This document shows, piece by piece, positions 23,601 to 36,803 of a stretch of DNA of 64,000 bases; the stretch's first letter is position 1; every line of letters begins with the position of its first letter. The position numbers and the translations under genes were made by a program. This stretch comes from Persicaria tinctoria (lineage: Eukaryota; Streptophyta; Magnoliopsida; Caryophyllales; Polygonaceae), in contig JBANSL010000001.1 in assembly GCA_037127255.1 (NCBI GenBank), positions 35,269,001 to 35,333,000 of the forward strand. The letters are read 5' to 3'. A model generated the notes under the pieces. That model worked only from the letters and a program-made list of their open reading frames with translations. It had not been told where the DNA came from and did not search any database.

Positions 23601-26600
23601 GGTCGGTCGGATGTTGATCTTATTGAGCTCGTGGCCAATATTGCTTTGCTGATGCGAGCGGTTGCAACATTGCAACATCAATCCACTCATAAGAAACCAC
23701 CCTTAATGGACTTCTCAGAGACCGAAGAGGACCACAACCCTTTTGCTCACAATACCTCTCATCGACATGTCAAGAGCTCTAGTGGTATGCGTGGTCCCCA
23801 CCATTAAATTCCATGTCATTTCCTTACCGACGATCGCTTTCAAGCGAACGAGCGGCCGCATCCTCGCCATGCCCATGGTTTCGACATCAAGAGGAGGAGC
23901 AACCCCAATGCCAAGTCAATCGAGGTATGAAACTTAAAATTGCTGATTTTGTAGGTACCTCTGACCCTGAATCGTATCTCCAATGGGAACAATAAATGGA
24001 GGATGTCCTAAGGTACTATCGGTACCTAGGGGAGGTGGAAGTTGAGATAGCCACCATTCACTTTACTAGCATAACGCAATCTTGGTGGCTCCAAGATGTG
24101 TCAGATCACGAGTATTAGATGGGAGATCCCATCACCACATGGAAGGATTTAAAGGAGCTTATGTGAGCCCACTTTGTGCCATTCGATTATGAGCAACGGA
24201 TGTCATTCCGCCTAGACCGTATCCGACAATGCTCCCTTTCCCCGAAGGAGCTCTGTGCTGAAATGTGTTGTTTGATGCAACAAATGGGCATTCGTTACCC
24301 GGATAAGATTATCTTGTCAAAATTTATCTCTAGCCTTAATAGAGACATTGGTGAACAAGTTGAACGACAAAGGTACTCTTCAATGAATGATGCAGTTCAC
24401 TTTTCTACTATGTTATATGAACAATGTCATGCAGGATCCGTATTTTCATCTAGCTCCGGTCGTAGGTTGTCTCCACAACCCCTAAGACCACCTCCCATGT
24501 TGGCACTGCAGCGACCGTTGTTGACGATCTTCACACGTCCAGATTGTACCGCATCGAGCCACCCCATGAACTCATGTGGCTCTTAATAGCCGCTCATTAG
24601 GCTTAAGGAGGCCCCATTGCAGGACATTCGATGCTACAAGTGCCAAGAGCATGACCTCTTTTTTATAGGTGAATACAATGATGTGATAACATGCGATGTA
24701 ATTCCTCTAGTGGTTTGCCATTTGTTGTTAGGAAGACATTGACAATTCAATCGCAAGACCATTTATGATGGGTTTACTAACACATACAAGATCATGTTGA
24801 GCAGGAGTAATGACGACAAGCCCCATCATGCATCCTAAGAAGAAGGCGAGACCCCCTTCGCAGCCACCAAAATAGCTCATGTTGGCTTGTGCTAGTGAGG
24901 TCAACAATGCTTTTAAGGGAAGTAATTTTTGTTTTCTACTCTTGTTTAAAGAGTCTTGCTTGGCTTTGGAGTCGTTGCACGATTTACCCCTTTTCGTTGC
25001 TCCACTTTTGCAAGAATTCAAGGATATCTTTCTCGATGACATCCCAACGGGCCTACCTCCATTGAGAGGCATTGGGCATCAAATCGAATTTATTTTAGGT
25101 GATACAATACCCAACAATGCGACGTACATAACCAACCCAAAGAAAACTGAGGATCTACAACGCCAAGTGGAGGAATTGCTTAACAAAGGATATGTTCGTG
25201 AGTCCCTGAGCCCTTGTTACGTTCCGAGGATCCTGGTGCCAAAGAAGAATGGTACATGGAGAATGTGCGTCGACTGTAGAGCTGTAAAAAACATTACAGT
25301 TAAGTATCGTCACCATATCCCTCGTTTAGATGACATGCTAGATGAACTGTATGGATCTACTCTTCTTACTAAAATTGATCTTCAAAGTGGTTATCATCAA
25401 ATTCGAATGAAAGAAGGAGATGAATGAAAAACAACTTTGAAAACTAAATATGGTTTATATGAATGGTTTATTATGCCCTTCGAGCTCACTGATGCACATT
25501 TTTCTTCCATGAGGCTAATGAACCGTGTTTTTAGACCTTATTTAGGGAAATTCATTGTTGTTTATTTTGATGAGATATTGATCTATAGCAAAGATGGTCC
25601 TTCTTCTTTCATGAGGCTAATGAACCAACTTTTTCGCAATTCTTAGGAATAGACGCCTTTATGCTAAACTTAAGAAAGGTCTTAAGATGGCTTAAGAGTT
25701 GTTGAGAGCAAGGTGACCACCATTAGAGATTGGTCACAACCCACGTCAATGACCCATGTCCGAAGCTTTCTTGGTCTTGTGGACTTTTATAGGCGCTTTG
25801 TGAGGGATTTCAGCAACATTTCTCATCCCTTGACCGAGGTCACACACAAAGATTCCGTCTTTCAATGGGGTCCGGCCCAAGAACATGCATTTCAACTCTT
25901 GAAGGATAAGTTGACCAACGCCCCACTATTGGCTCTTCCAGGTTTCAGTCGCACCTTCGAGATCGAATGTTATGCCTCCTTCATAGATATCAGATGTGTC
26001 CTTATCCAAGGTAATTACCCCCATTGCCTACTTCAGCGAGAAACTCAGCGGTCAAGAGCTCAATAATTCCATATATGATAAGGAGCTTTATGCCTTGGTT
26101 CGGGTTCTTCGCACTTGGCAACACTACCTTTGGCCTAAGGAGTTTGTGATTCATTTGGATCACGAGGCTCTTAAGCATCTTAAGGGACAAGGCAAGCTAA
26201 ATAGGAGACACGTGCATTGGGAAAAGTTCATTGAGACCTTCCCCTATGTGATCAAGTACAAACAGGGTAAGGACAACATTATCGTCGATGTGTTGTCTCG
26301 CATGTACGCTCTTCTTTCTTCCTTAGATGCTCATTTGCTTGGTTTCTCTTTGATTTGTGATCTTTATGCTTCATGTGAAGATTTCAAACATGTATATGCT
26401 GAATGTGTGTCTAAAGGAAGTGTGAACCATTATTTTATCGAAAACGGCTATTTGTTTAAATCTGTGAAACTATGCAATCCTAGGAGCTCTATTTGATTGT
26501 TTTTGGTTCAGGAATCTCATTGTTGAGGTTTTATAGGACATTTTGGGACCGATAAGACTTTGTCTGTGCTGAAGGAAGACATTTATTTTTGGAAGACACT

Positions 26601-27021
26601 TTGGGATAAATTAGGGACTAAGCTCTTATTCTCTACTAGTTGTCACCCTCAAACTGATGACCAAACTAAGGTTGTAAATCGGACATTAGGAACACTTCTT
26701 CGTGCTGTTTTGCAAACTAACCATAAACGTTGGGAATATTGTTTGCCTTTTGTTAAGTTTGCTTACTATAGGTCAATATATTCGACAACTAGAATAAGTA
26801 CGTTCGAGGTTGTTTATGGCCGCAATCCGCACACACCCTTGGAACTTACACCACAACTCTTCAAGGATCGAGAGAACTTTGATGCCCATTACTGCGTTGC
26901 ATTAATGAGGGAGCTACATTAGCGGACATCCGAGCAACTTCAACGACGCTCTAAGCAATACATCTGGCAGCACAACTAAGCGCGACGTGAGCGCATTTTC
27001 CATCCGAGAGATCTTGTGTGG
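23601..27021 (+). pseudogene. Gypsy-B gag-pol, heavily degraded, 5' truncated
   Basis: Ty3/gypsy remnants in order: gag (LKIADFVGTSDPESYLQW near 23930, then AHFVPFDYEQRM), a protease tail (VCHLLLGRH, near 24715), reverse transcriptase ([49 protein letters not shown] in place of YxDD), RNase H ([19 protein letters not shown]) and part of integrase (KLLFSTSCHPQTDDQTKVVN). Many stops and frame changes occur. The N-terminal half of the integrase core is deleted near 26560. It ends at DLVW, where the Athila-like element entered, and resumes at 37271. No LTR was recognised on the 5' side. Confidence 0.88.
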
Positions 27022-28209
27022 TGAGCAATATTTCGTATCTTGCTTGTGAAGTATTCGAGTTCGGAATCTACGCCTTTTTAGTGTTTATTTTACAGTTTTA
27101 CATTCCGACCTTGGATGGGATCTTGGAAGAGCTTAGAAGACATGTTTTGTAGCATATGAAGGTTGAGGAGGAGGCTACGAAGGAGCAAGGAAGCACAACA
27201 TTGAAGAAAAGAAGAAGAAAATCCTCACTGCATAGGGCGGTGCTTGCCGTGTTTTAGGCGGCGCCCACTGTTCTGTTTTGTTCAACGATTGCGATTTGGA
27301 TCCGAATATTCTATTTCCTATTATAATATTATTATATATCTAGGGTTTTGCACGACTATTTATTAGGTTTTATTCTATTGTTCCAGTCGTGTGTAGCATA
27401 ACAATTGGGTGAGACGATGAACGTTTTGAGAGATAAGAGAGGTTTTTCCCCTATGAGTTGCTAAACCCATAGTTTCGCATGTGATTCGAAGATATAGTTG
27501 AATAGATTGTGAAGATTTGATTCTATTTAGTTATTTATGAGTATATTTATCATCTTGTGCTTATTGATTATATTTGTGTTCCTTTCTATGAATTCGTTGT
27601 TGTATTCTTGATAACAAACAAATGTATTGAAGTAGTGATATTTCCTTGTCTTTGTAGTGTATAATTTTGATTGATCTATGTTGATATATGTTGATTAGGC
27701 CGAGTATGGTTTGCGCCTATTTGTCTTAATTACATTGAATCGATACACCAATTAGTCAAATTACTTGAGTGTTTAATGCTATTATTTACTGATATTGAAT
27801 AAGGTGATTGTATCCCTGCAGATCCTTCAACTTTAGTCAAGTAGACCTATGCTTATAAATAATTGATGAATTAATCCTAGGACCATGAATCTCAACCATT
27901 GTCAGAGAATTATAGGTGAAATATCTTCTCTACATTATTATCAATTACTTTGCAATCATCAGGTTGATTACTTTACTTTCTTATCAATTTGTCACAAGTG
28001 ATTGTTTTTGTTATAAGAGTCTTTGTTAGAGATATTGCTTAGTAATCCGCTTCTCTTTGTGGGTTCAACTCTGGACTTCATCGCTATACTAGTAGTTGTT
28101 TGGTTTATCAATTCATTGATTTTCTAATCTATTGGTTTTGAGCCTTGAGTTAGGATATTATTACTGTTTGGCAAAGGGCGAAAGTGCAAACGATGTTCGT
28201 CCCGCACCA
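27022..28209 (+). repeat. Athila-like 5' LTR
   Basis: TG...CA repeat of 1188 bp. Its last part (from about 27733) recurs at 36803-37265. It contains a GC-rich phrase with GGCGG/GGCGC near 27235-27280. Confidence 0.75.
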
Positions 28210-28214
28210 AATTC

Positions 28215-28233
28215 TTGGCGCTGTTCTCGGGGA
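28215..28233 (+). other. Athila-type primer binding site
   Basis: TTGGCGCTGTTCTCGGGGA closely resembles TGGCGCCGTTGCCGGGGA, the primer site typical of Athila and related gypsy elements, five bases after the LTR. Confidence 0.75.
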
Positions 28234-28302
28234 TAATAAAGGAGTTTTCTTTCTTTATTTCTATCATTAATTCTTTGTTAATTTTTTTTGGCGTTGTCCT
28301 TG

Positions 28303-30905
28303 TATGGTTCAAACTCGATCTTCTAATTCATTGCCTTTGTCTTTTGATCCCGAGATTGAAAGATCTCTTTCTAGGTTGAAAATGAGGCTCGATTTTGGAA
28401 CATATATGGAGATGGGAGATGAAATTGTTAATCTTCCAAAGAAGAACCATGAGAAACCTAAATGAACCTAATTTGAGTGCTCAACCACTTGCAATTAGAC
28501 TTCCTGATCTCCCTGAGGGTTCAAGATTTGAGTACACGTCGAATTGGTCTACTATTTTACCCTACTTTCATGGACTGCCTGGAGAGAAACCAAACAAACA
28601 TCTTCCTCCCTTTGTGAGTGTGTATGATATACTTAGACCCCAAGGCCTTATCGATGACCAATTGATGTTGAGAGTGTTCCCCTTTACCTTGAAGGGTTCT
28701 GCAAGCGATTGACTTTATTAGCTACCCTCGAAAGCATTACTACTCGGGTTGAATTAAAGAAAGCATTCTTGCAAAAGTACTTTCCTGCTACTCGCCTCAA
28801 TAAACTCAAGAAGAAGCTATCTAGTATTGAGCAATCACCTATGGAGAGTCTTTATGAGTGTGTTGAGCTATTCAAGAAGCTTAAGGGTAGTTTTCCGCAA
28901 CATAGTATACCCAAGGATGATCTATTTCTAAATCTTTATGAGGTCTTTCTTGACACCGACAGGAGTTTCATCAATGCTACTAGTGGAGGAGATATTTTGG
29001 ATAAGACATCTCAGGAAGCAATGCAGATATTCGAAGGGTCGGCTAATGCATCGCAACAATATGGGAGATACCTAGGAGTTAGAGGAGTTCATAAGTTGGA
29101 TAATTCTAGAGATGGCCGCAATGATGACTTAGATAGGCTTACTAAGATAATGAACAAGATGTCTATGCAAATGAATCAACATCAGCAGCCTAGACGTTGT
29201 GGTGTCTGTGGAGATCCAACTCATCTAAATGATAAGTGTCCTTTGATTCGAGAGGTTTTCGCTGATTTGAGTGCTATGGATTATGGACCTCGCCGCAAAT
29301 TTGTTAACAATGGTTACAATCAGGGCTAAAATTCGAATTATAAAAGTGGATTCAATGGCAGAGGTCAGAAGCAATAAGTTCCTTATGAAGGAAGAAGACA
29401 AGATGAGTGTTCAAGAGAAATTGTCGAGTCAAATGGCAAAGGAGATTGGAGAATTGAAAGCGAAAGATTCTAGGAAGTTGCTATCACAAGTAGTAGTTAA
29501 TCCGATGGAGAATGTGAGTGCCATGATCCTTAGAGGAGGAAAATAAATGAATATGCCCACTAGGAATGTTGAAGAGAGGCCTAAGGAAGTGATTGATATG
29601 GGTGAGGAAGACAACAAAATTCGGAGTCACACACTGTTGATGACGACGCCCGCCACCCTTCACCACGCTGCCCGCCGCCCCCTCCAGTCCCAGAACCGAA
29701 TTCTGACGTTGTGCAATCCCCAAGGAAATCATCCAAGGAGTGGTCTTCTGAGGTTTCAAGATCCGAACCACCCTTTCCTCATGCCTTAAGACCTAATCGT
29801 AAGTGGGAAGATGAAAGAGCTATACATGATGAAACGCAAGAAAAGAATGCGAAGGAAGAAAAAGGTAAGTTTAAATGAAAATATTTCTTCTTTGCTACAA
29901 AAAAGATTGCTTGAAAAGTGCGGGGATCGAGGTATGTTTACTATCCCATGTGCAATAGAGAATGCTAGCTTCACAAAGGATATACTAGACCTAGGAGCTT
30001 CAATTAATGTGATGTCATATAATTTGTACATGTTTTTGGGTCTCAATACTTTGTCTGAAAATGATGGTACTATACAACTCGTTGATCACTCTACTATTAA
30101 ACCTAGAGGAGTTGTTGAGGATGTTTTGGTTAAGGTGAATGATTTGATATTTCCAACTGATTTCTTTATATTGAATATGGAACAAAGTACGCCTGAAATC
30201 CCAATTATCTTGGGAAGGCCATTTTTGCGAACGGCTAAGACTAAGATTGATTGTTTTGAAGGTTTCCTAACCATGGAGTTTGATGGTAGAAAGATTGAGT
30301 TTTCTATATTTGAGCTTATTACTCTTTCTCCTAATGATTTTGTGGATGTTCTTGACTCTAATCATAGTGATCACAGAAATGAATCAAATAGTTTGTTAGA
30401 TGCTTCTATTAAGAATGAATCACTGTTTAATGAGTCTTCTAACAAATGGAAAATTGATTTAGGGAAAGATGACATTGAAAGGAAAGTTGAGAATTTATTT
30501 AAGTCACATGAGAATGTGTCTAATTCAAATGATTCTATTGTTCTTCCCTGTGAGAAATTGATTCCTAATAATGTTGAGGTTTTCGCAATTTCAGGGCAAC
30601 CTCCAAGAGAAACTCATTTCAAAATAGAATTGAATGGTGCAATTGTTGGATATGTGGGAGAAATTCCTAAGGTTCCCCCTCTTGTCAAGAAAAAGACAAG
30701 TGTGGAGGATCTTGATGGGATAACTTTATTAAGAAATGCATCATGTCGATCCAAAGACATGAAACAAAGGCGCTTCTTGGGAGGAACCCAAGGTAGATTA
30801 GGTAATATTGTTTCAATTTCGCATTTAGTCTTTCAATTCAATAAAGTAGGACAAGTCTATTTTGTTGTATATTGGAGTAGTGTAGTGTTAGAACATTTTC
30901 GGTAG
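28303..30905 (+). pseudogene. Athila-like gag and protease, frameshifted
   Basis: ATG 28303 opens MVQTRSSNSLPLSFDPEIE. The gag continues in other frames: YFHGLPGEKPNKHL, then KKAFLQKYFPATRLNKLKKK, and a zinc knuckle CGVCGDPTHLNDKC (29199-29240). The protease follows in 29811-30905 with DLGASINVMSYNLY and IPIILGRPFLRTAKTKID. This order and the DLGASIN site are typical of Athila/Tat-type gypsy elements. At least three frame changes occur. After the protease the frame ends without reverse transcriptase, so the element could not have been autonomous in this form. Confidence 0.85.
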
Positions 30906-31780
30906 ATGAATTTTGTTTCATTGAATGATAGAATGGCGTTCTGCACACCACGACACCAGCCACCCCATCCACGGCGCCCGTCGTCCACTGTTCACAGATC
31001 CGTCCGGATTCTTGGTTACTTTGAAAAGGAATAGTTTCTATCCTACTTTATCTTTATGTTTATTTTATTTCCGGTTATTTTAGGTTAGATTTGATTTTCT
31101 ATCTTCATTAGGATTAGATTTATTTTTTTATCTTTTTATTTTAGGAGTAGATTCATTTTATTTATCTTTAGGATTGGATTTTATTTTAATTTAGGCTAGT
31201 CTTATCTATCTTTTATCTATTCTATCTACCTTAGGGTTAGTATTTTCTTTCTAGGATTAGTTTCCATTTGCTCTAGGAGTAGATTTTATCCTTTATTTTC
31301 TTTTATTATTTTTTTTTTATCTATTTCTAATATTTTCTTTTCTTTTTTATAGATGGAAATTCCCTCTCCAACCACCATATAATCTCATTCCTTATTTTGG
31401 ATCAATCAAAGCTTTGTCTCCAAGGAACACATAAACCCCAAGAGATCTTACTTGAATCCATTCCAAAAACCTAAAAATCTTGTGTTTCAATTGAGTTCTT
31501 ACCCATCAAATACATTCCATCACTACCTCCACCCATCAAATTCAATCTTTTTTCCACACCATTCCCATACCTACCACCAAAGAAAGCCTTTGAAACCAAG
31601 TTTTTTTCGTCAAGTTTCAAGTTTGTAGGACTTGTGGATGTTGATTCTTCAACGTCCTGCTCGGATTCGTGTGTTGTAGTTCACGATGCCCGCCGCCCTT
31701 TACACGACGCCTGCCGTCACCTGCAGAGAGGTCGTTTTTGGTCATTTTTGTGAGGTTCTCTTGCGATCTTCTTGCTCTTC
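30906..31780. other. Athila-like element, non-coding
   Basis: Contains a T-rich stretch with repeated TAGGATTAGATTT/TTTATCTTT phrases (31060-31350) and GC-rich phrases with GCCCG (30945-31000, 31686-31720) like one at 29645. No gene recognised. Confidence 0.5.
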
Positions 31781-31789
31781 GTCAATCAT

Positions 31790-32122
31790 GAGTAGCTGTG
31801 GTAAGAGTGATGTGTCGACCTACTTCAAGGCCTCTGAGATGAAGTGTTGGAAAAAAGCTTGGGAAGCGTGTTTACAAGTTGACTAAGTTCTTTGATGAGA
31901 ATGCTTTGAAGAGATTGGTTTTGCTTGATACGGTGATGACTTTGATGGCACATGGAGGGATGCATGATTTTGTTTGGAGAAAAACCCCCGACTTATCCCC
32001 TCTTTGTCAAAGAATTCCTTACTACTTTGGAGGTAATTTCGTTTAAGGATGCTCGTTTCAAATTAAGGGGAAGAAGTTGTTATGCGTCGTATGCTTCGAT
32101 TGGTGCAGCTTTTGGTATTTCA
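31790..32122 (+). pseudogene. Athila ORF-type (PF03078-like) fragment
   Basis: Two frames read MSSCGKSDVSTYFKASEMK and, shifted, VYKLTKFFDENALKRLVLLD, then TYPLFVKEFLTTLEV and ASIGAAFGIS. The YPxLVxEFxxTL core and the final AFGIS resemble the plant Athila ORF-1 family, as I recall it. A frameshift near 31884 splits it and it is cut at 32123 by the gypsy-A tail. Confidence 0.6.
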
Positions 32123-32364
32123 AAGAGGTTGATGCGAGACCATCTTCTACAGCTCTAGATACACCAATCATTCTTGGAGAAGGACCTATGACTAGAGCTC
32201 GAGCTAAGAAGCTTCAGAGAGATTCATTTGCATTTGTGAGTCATGCTTTATTGTCGAGCAAGGTTCAACTCCCCGAGCTACCAATGAAGACTTACATGTG
32301 CATAGGACTTGCTGATGACCTCGATGCCGACACCAGAGGTATCGATGCCGACACATGAAGCACA
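32123..32364 (+). pseudogene. Gypsy-A polyprotein tail fragment
   Basis: The segment from GPSSTALDTPIILGEGPM to AKKLQRDSFAFVSHALL matches the end of the frame at 1165-1473. Only this C-terminal tail is present; the rest of pol is missing upstream. The repeats CTCGATGCCGACAC and ATCGATGCCGACAC lie just before the LTR. Confidence 0.85.
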
Positions 32365-33141
32365 TGTTGGAACCTGAAGGCCTCAGCGCCTATACTAAGC
32401 CCTCGGCGCCGACACCAGTTTGCCTAGAGAATACATTGGGCCGAATTAGGCTTATTTTAAGTGTTATTTTTAAGACCTTATTTACTTATGTTTTTAGTTA
32501 TTTTAATTACGTTATTAGTTTATCCTATTCTATCTAAGAATCGGCCAGCAGCCTACCTAAGGCCTATATATTTCGATTCCTTCTTTGTAATTCAATTCGG
32601 AACTTAATGAATTAGAATTCTCTCATATTGTGTGAAACACATGAGTGGTTGTCGATTGAATAGAGTTGTGCTCTTCAATTGCGAATTGGTCTTATCTCGG
32701 CTTGGTTTGCTTTGTGTTCATCAACTTCGCAAGACTTGGTGATCCTAGTATCCACGAGCCCCCTCTTTGTGCCTCCAAGTTGTCCGCTTGGTTGTGTAGG
32801 GTTGTAGAGGCGGGTTATATAGTCATTGGTATTGGTTCCTACCCTTTGAGGAGGCCTGGGGTCTTTATCTTGTTCTATATAGATCGACTCATTCCTTATC
32901 GGTCGTATCTTTGCATCAATTTCGAGTCTTTTCTTTATTTTCCATTGTTGCGTCGTTTCTTGTCTTTAGTCGATATCGAGTCTTTGAGTCTTGCTGCGTT
33001 CTTGCATGTTCTTGGTCGAATCTTGGCATTCTTGTCGAGTTTCTTTGAGTCTTGTTGAGTCTTTATTGTTTCTTGCTTCCGTTCTTTAGTTTCTTGCTTG
33101 CTTGTCGAAGATCGGGCCATCCTGCGGCTAACCCCGTATCA
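32365..33141 (+). repeat. Gypsy-A LTR, complete (777 bp)
   Basis: Starts TGTTGGAACC and ends CCCCGTATCA. A 3' internal end lies on its left, and a primer site plus gag lie on its right. Confidence 0.88.
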
Positions 33142-33144
33142 AAT

Positions 33145-33156
33145 TGGCATCAGAGC
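33145..33156 (+). other. Gypsy-A primer binding site
   Basis: TTGGCATCAGAGC, just after the LTR, is one base from the common TGGTATCAGAGC initiator-Met site. Confidence 0.8.
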
Positions 33157-34515
33157 TTTGGTTTCCGACATCAAGATTGAGTCTTTTCTTTTTTCATAAA
33201 CACAAAAACCCACAAAAAGAGTCCTTTTCTTGATTTGGTCTTTTACTTCTTGCATTCTTTATTGATTATTGCATTAATCTTGAGTTTGTGATTGTTTGTG
33301 GTTGCATACCCTAAACACAAAGCCTAGCCGAGATCGTGGAGTCAACCAAAGGTGCGCACATCTCCTTGTGATCACCCTAAGACGGCGGCAATTTCTTGTC
33401 CCCATAGTCTTACCTTGGCCGATTCCATCACACACACAAGACAAACCCTAGTTTGTTACCTTTTTTATCTTTGGGAATTTTGATTTATCTTTTATATAAT
33501 TCCTTTTATCTATTGCCTATTAAAAATCAGATTTTTAAGTTGTTAGATTTAATTTTATTATATCTATCAACTATCTAAAAAGGGTAAGATATATCCACTT
33601 TCCTATTTTATCCAAAGGTTGTCTATTTATTTATCTTTAGGGCTGCTATTGTTATCTTTTCACCATTGCTTTCAGAATTTTCGAGTCCTTCATACATCTT
33701 AGAGTCTTTCTTGCATTAGTATAAAAAAAATCAGATTAAAAAAAAAAGAGATTGAACTTAGACCTAGGAGGATAAAATTCACTAGGGGCAAAAGTAAGTC
33801 AAAAAAAAAAAAAGTAGTGTTGATCTAGTGCAAGAAAGCTCCCAAGGACCAATTTTTGGTGAACCTCTCAAGCCCTAAATCGACAACCTTCCTACCAAAC
33901 ACAATACCTCCTACAAATCACAAAATTGAAACCCTACCTTACAACTACAACATCCTAACTTAAAGGTTTTGAATCAAAAGAGGTCAATTTCCATACTTTC
34001 CTTTATTTTCTTTTCTCTTTCAAGTTTTGTCGAGTACTCCTTGCTGTTTTTTAGTGCTCTTTGTTGAGTCGAGTTGCTGTTTCTGTTGTGTCGAGCACTT
34101 CTCCCCGAGATCGAGTGCTCTCTTGTCTGAATTCGAGTGCTTTTGCTTGTTTCTGCCTTGTGTGGATTACTCTCCTTTAGTATTGAGTATTCTCTTGTCG
34201 AAACAGGTTCTGAAAAGGCAAGTCGAGTGCTGCAAATTCTGAGTCGAGTAGTCTAACCTTATATCGAGTGCTTGTTTGGTCTCTGTCGAGTACTACAGCT
34301 CTTTGTCGAGTACTCTTGGTGTTGTTTCATTCATTCTCTTGATTCAAATACTTTGATTGTTAAGTTCTTTGCTTGAGCGTTGATTTGCCCAAAGTGGATT
34401 GCCCTAGAAAGCGTGATATACCAATCAGAGAGAAGAGTGTGAGAGGAACACAATTGTGAGGTTGTTTATATTTTACTAATCTTTTACATAGTTCTTTGTT
34501 TCTTTTCTTTTTGCA
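33157..34515 (+). other. Gypsy-A 5' leader
   Basis: An untranslated leader of about 1.36 kb. Between 34020 and 34320 it carries at least ten TCGAGTACT/TCGAGTGCT phrases. No gene is expected here. Confidence 0.6.
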
Positions 34516-36803
34516 ATGTCTCAAACAGGTAACCAAGTAAACAACGATCCCAATAATGGGGGTAACTCGAGTACCACCGTGACCCGTGAGCAATTCAACA
34601 CCTTGGTAACCAATATCACCACAATGGCGGACACCTTGGCTGCATTACAAGCCAAGATGGCGACTTTAGGATGTTCAAGGCCTAGTGGTTCAAACACCAA
34701 TGCTAGTCAAAGAGAACAAAGGTGTGACGAACCGGCTCGCGATGAAAGGGAAGTCCATAATCCTAACCCTAACCCTAATCTTAATGTCAATAACCATAAT
34801 CTTAATGTGAATAATCCTATTTTAGAAGAAAACAACTCCCCACAAGGTGGAGAAATGATAGGAATAACGAGTATGTTAATGTGCAGGGTCAAGGACAAGG
34901 AAGGGGAAGAGGATGAGGCTTCCAAGAGCAATTCTACTTCTCTGAGCAAGATGATGACTTCCAAGAAGATGAGTATTGGGAGCAACGCCAGAGACGGAAT
35001 CAAAGGGGAAATTAGAGCCGTGCACCTAGGTATAATGACGAGGACGACATAGGTAAGGTTAAGGTAAAGATTCATCTTTTTGATGGTAAGACTGATCCAG
35101 ATGCTTATATTGATTGGGAAATTAAAATGGATCAAATCTGGAACTGTCATAATTTCTCTAATGCTAAAAAGGTACAACTAGTTTCCCTAGAATTTCAAGG
35201 TTTTGCTTTAATTTGGTGGGATAATCTAGTTAAGGAAAGAAGAAGAGCCATTGATGCGCTTATTGCTTCTTGGGAACAATTAAAGGCATTAATGAGAAAT
35301 AGATTTGTTCCTCAACACTATGATAGAGAGCTTAGGCAAAGATTAGAAAATATTAAACAAGGTAATAAAACTGTTGAGGAAATTTTTAATCTTATGCAAG
35401 AAACCATGGCTCGAGCTAATGTGATTGAAACACATGAAATCACTAATGCTAGATATCTTAGGATCTTGCATCCCGCTTTAGCTCAAGAAATTGATTATTT
35501 TCCCTATACTACTCCTACTGATTTGTTACATTTAGCAATTAAAGTAGAAAAGGGACAACGATATAAGAACCAAGGGCGAGTGTCGGGTGGCCAGCAACAA
35601 GGGTGGCGCTCCAATCGGCCTCAACAGCCCAAGGGCGCTCGGACATGGGTTCTAGAGACCGAGCCCAGCAGCCCCAATGGAGGAGTGATGGCCGACAGCC
35701 CCAACAGCCCCTCAACAAGGGTAAAGGTCCATGGAATGGACGTAAATCGTCTGGGACATCTACTGGTCCCAAAGGGAGTAATCTTAACCCTTCTACCACT
35801 CGTTCTAGAGATATTGTATGCTTTAAATGCCAATGTAGAGGTCATTATATGAAGGATTGCCCTAATAAGAAAACTCTCATGGTTAATCACTTAGGAGAAT
35901 ATGAATCTGAAAATTCTTGTGATGAACATGATGAGCATGCTAATAATGATAATGATCAGAATCTCAACATTGTATGTTATGGTGATGATGATGATGATGA
36001 GGTCAAATATGAACATGGAGAATCTTTGATTGTTATGAGAGTTTTAAGTGTTGTTCCTAAACCATGTGATGATAATCAAATAGAAAACTTATTTCATACT
36101 CGATGCTTAGTTAAAGGAAAGGTTGTTAATGTGATCATTGATGGGGGTAGTTGTTGTAATTTAGCTAGTCAATAAATGGTTGACAAATTGCAATTATCTA
36201 CTCTCCAACATCCTAGACCTTATAAGTTGCATTGGATGAATGATTGTGGAAACTTGAAAGTAAATAGGCAAGTTAAAGTGCATATTAAACTAGAACATTA
36301 TGAAGATGATGTTTTATGCGATATTGTACCTATGCAAGCTTGTCATATTTTATTAGGTCGTCCTTGGCAATTTGATCGTAAGGTCCAACATGATGGTCAT
36401 ACTAACCGATATGTGATATTGTGCCTATGAAAGCTTGTCATATTTTTAGGGGAAGAATGTCTTTCTCAAGCCCATGACGCCTACACAAGTGGCTGATGAG
36501 ATTGGGAAGCGCAAAGTAAGTAAAGGTGAGTTAGATAGGGCGGCTCAGTCGAACCAAGTGGATCCTGAAAATCGGCCTAAAGGTGTGCTTTTGGCTTCTA
36601 AGAGTGCATATTTAGACGAATTTGTGGATGGAGAAACAACTCTTATGCTCCTTTGCAAGGGATTGAACAAGTTGAGTGAAGAGCTTAAAGCTACTCCTCC
36701 AGCACATATTCTCGCCCTTCTTAAGGAATATAAGGATGTGTTTTCCGATGACATACCAGCAGGTCTACCCCCTATTCGTGGAATTGATCATCAAATTGAA
36801 TCG
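34516..36803 (+). pseudogene. Gypsy-A gag, protease and start of RT, truncated
   Basis: ATG 34516 begins MSQTGNQVNNDPNNGG. Gag continues in another frame from 35056 (KVKIHLFDGKTDPDAYIDWE, WDNLVKERRR, RNRFVPQHYDRELRQRLEN). A zinc knuckle CFKCQCRGHYMKDC lies at about 35820-35860 in a third frame. The protease reads VNVIIDGGSCCNLAS (about 36124), with DGG in place of DSG or DTG, and is followed by ACHILLGRPWQFDRK. The RT preamble EYKDVFSDDIPAGLPPIRG ends abruptly at 36803, where Athila LTR sequence starts. Frameshifts and a stop after LASQ make it non-functional. It fits the chromovirus/CRM style of gag. Confidence 0.88.

Noticed and set aside
34760..34800. Telomere-like CCTAACCCTAACCCTAAT
   Set aside because: Only three units. 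It lies inside the gypsy-A gag frame and encodes an Asn-Pro/Asn-Leu run, and it is not the plant CCCTAAA repeat.
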